Source: an uncultured Bacilli bacterium
GTDB lineage: Bacteria > Bacillota_I > Bacilli_A > RF39 > UBA660
Assembly (NCBI GenBank): GCA_947631365.1
Contig: CANRLB010000007.1
Span: 1 to 22,246, forward strand
Length of the DNA stretch: 22,246 bases
Direction: 5' to 3'
This document shows, in pieces, positions 22,168 to 22,246 of the stretch; positions within the stretch are counted from its first letter, which is position 1, and each line of letters opens with the position of its first letter. The notes beneath the pieces were generated by a model, which was given only the letters and a program-made list of their open reading frames with translations, did not search any database and was not told the origin of the DNA. A program made the translations under genes and the position numbers.

Positions 22168-22246
22168 CATATTTTTAATTTTAGAATTTAATCTTTGTTT
22201 TTCACGATTAACTTTATTTTCTTTAATTAAGCCTTTTTGATATGCT
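22162..22246 (-). CDS. rpsT: 30S ribosomal protein S20, C-terminal part (partial)
   Basis: Only the last 27 codons are in the window; the 5' part lies beyond 22246. The translation (AYQKGLIKENKVNREKQRLN and a short Lys-rich tail) fits the C-terminal pattern of S20: KG-[IL]-I, N-[KA], R-x-K-x-RL, K-[IL]. S20 binds 16S rRNA early in 30S assembly. The TAG stop (22164-22162) sits inside a terminator, fitting a short monocistronic ribosomal gene. Identity rests on this tail alone. Confidence 0.72.
   Translation of the reverse strand, partial: AYQKGLIKENKVNREKQRLNSKIKNMK

Overview
The window comes from a very AT-rich, low-GC Gram-positive (Bacillota) chromosome. The gene order is that of Bacilli: rimP-nusA-rnpM-infB-rbfA-truB-rpsO-pnp. 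A FtsK/SpoIIIE translocase and a cotJ spore-coat cluster suggest a spore-former or a descendant of one. Tryptophan is encoded by TGG throughout, and TGA ends the gene before truB, so the standard bacterial code fits. The compact conserved operon, several shortened proteins and many N-terminally anchored proteins of unknown function fit an uncultured gut-type Bacilli lineage (RF39- or Erysipelotrichales-like). That placement is an inference, not a match I could run.

Layout, plus strand, 1-14747. First come ftsK/spoIIIE and a membrane-anchored thioredoxin-fold protein without the CxxC motif. Next is a two-gene cotJ cluster in which CotJA and CotJB are fused and overlap cotJC (manganese catalase family); it ends in a clear terminator. 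A small tail-anchored protein and an UPF0316 membrane protein follow. The core translation/transcription operon starts at a strong promoter near 5012-5040 and carries rimP (C-terminal domain missing), nusA, rnpM, infB, rbfA, a degenerate acetyltransferase-like gene and truB. The ylxQ, ylxP and ribF genes usual in Bacilli are absent. rpsO has its own promoter and a structured leader that could fold into a pseudoknot over its ribosome binding site. A terminator-like hairpin separates it from pnp. A stomatin-like (slipin) gene and a RluA-type pseudouridine synthase complete the block.

Minus strand, 14820-19801. A two-gene operon (18577 to 14820) has an almost ideal promoter. It encodes a coiled-coil protein with one membrane span and then a Cys-rich repeat protein anchored by an N-terminal membrane segment; this looks like a cell-surface pair and is the least explained part of the window. 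Upstream of it lies tmcAL (tRNA-Met cytidine acetate ligase), which diverges from miaA.

Right end, 19905-22246. miaA and a small signal-anchored protein (plus strand) converge on a membrane-anchored transglutaminase-like protein (minus strand), sharing a bidirectional terminator that overlaps the end of the latter's coding sequence. The window closes with the last 27 codons of a minus-strand gene that looks like rpsT (S20). No tRNA, rRNA, CRISPR array or insertion sequence was found, and no gene-free stretch exceeds 300 bases.
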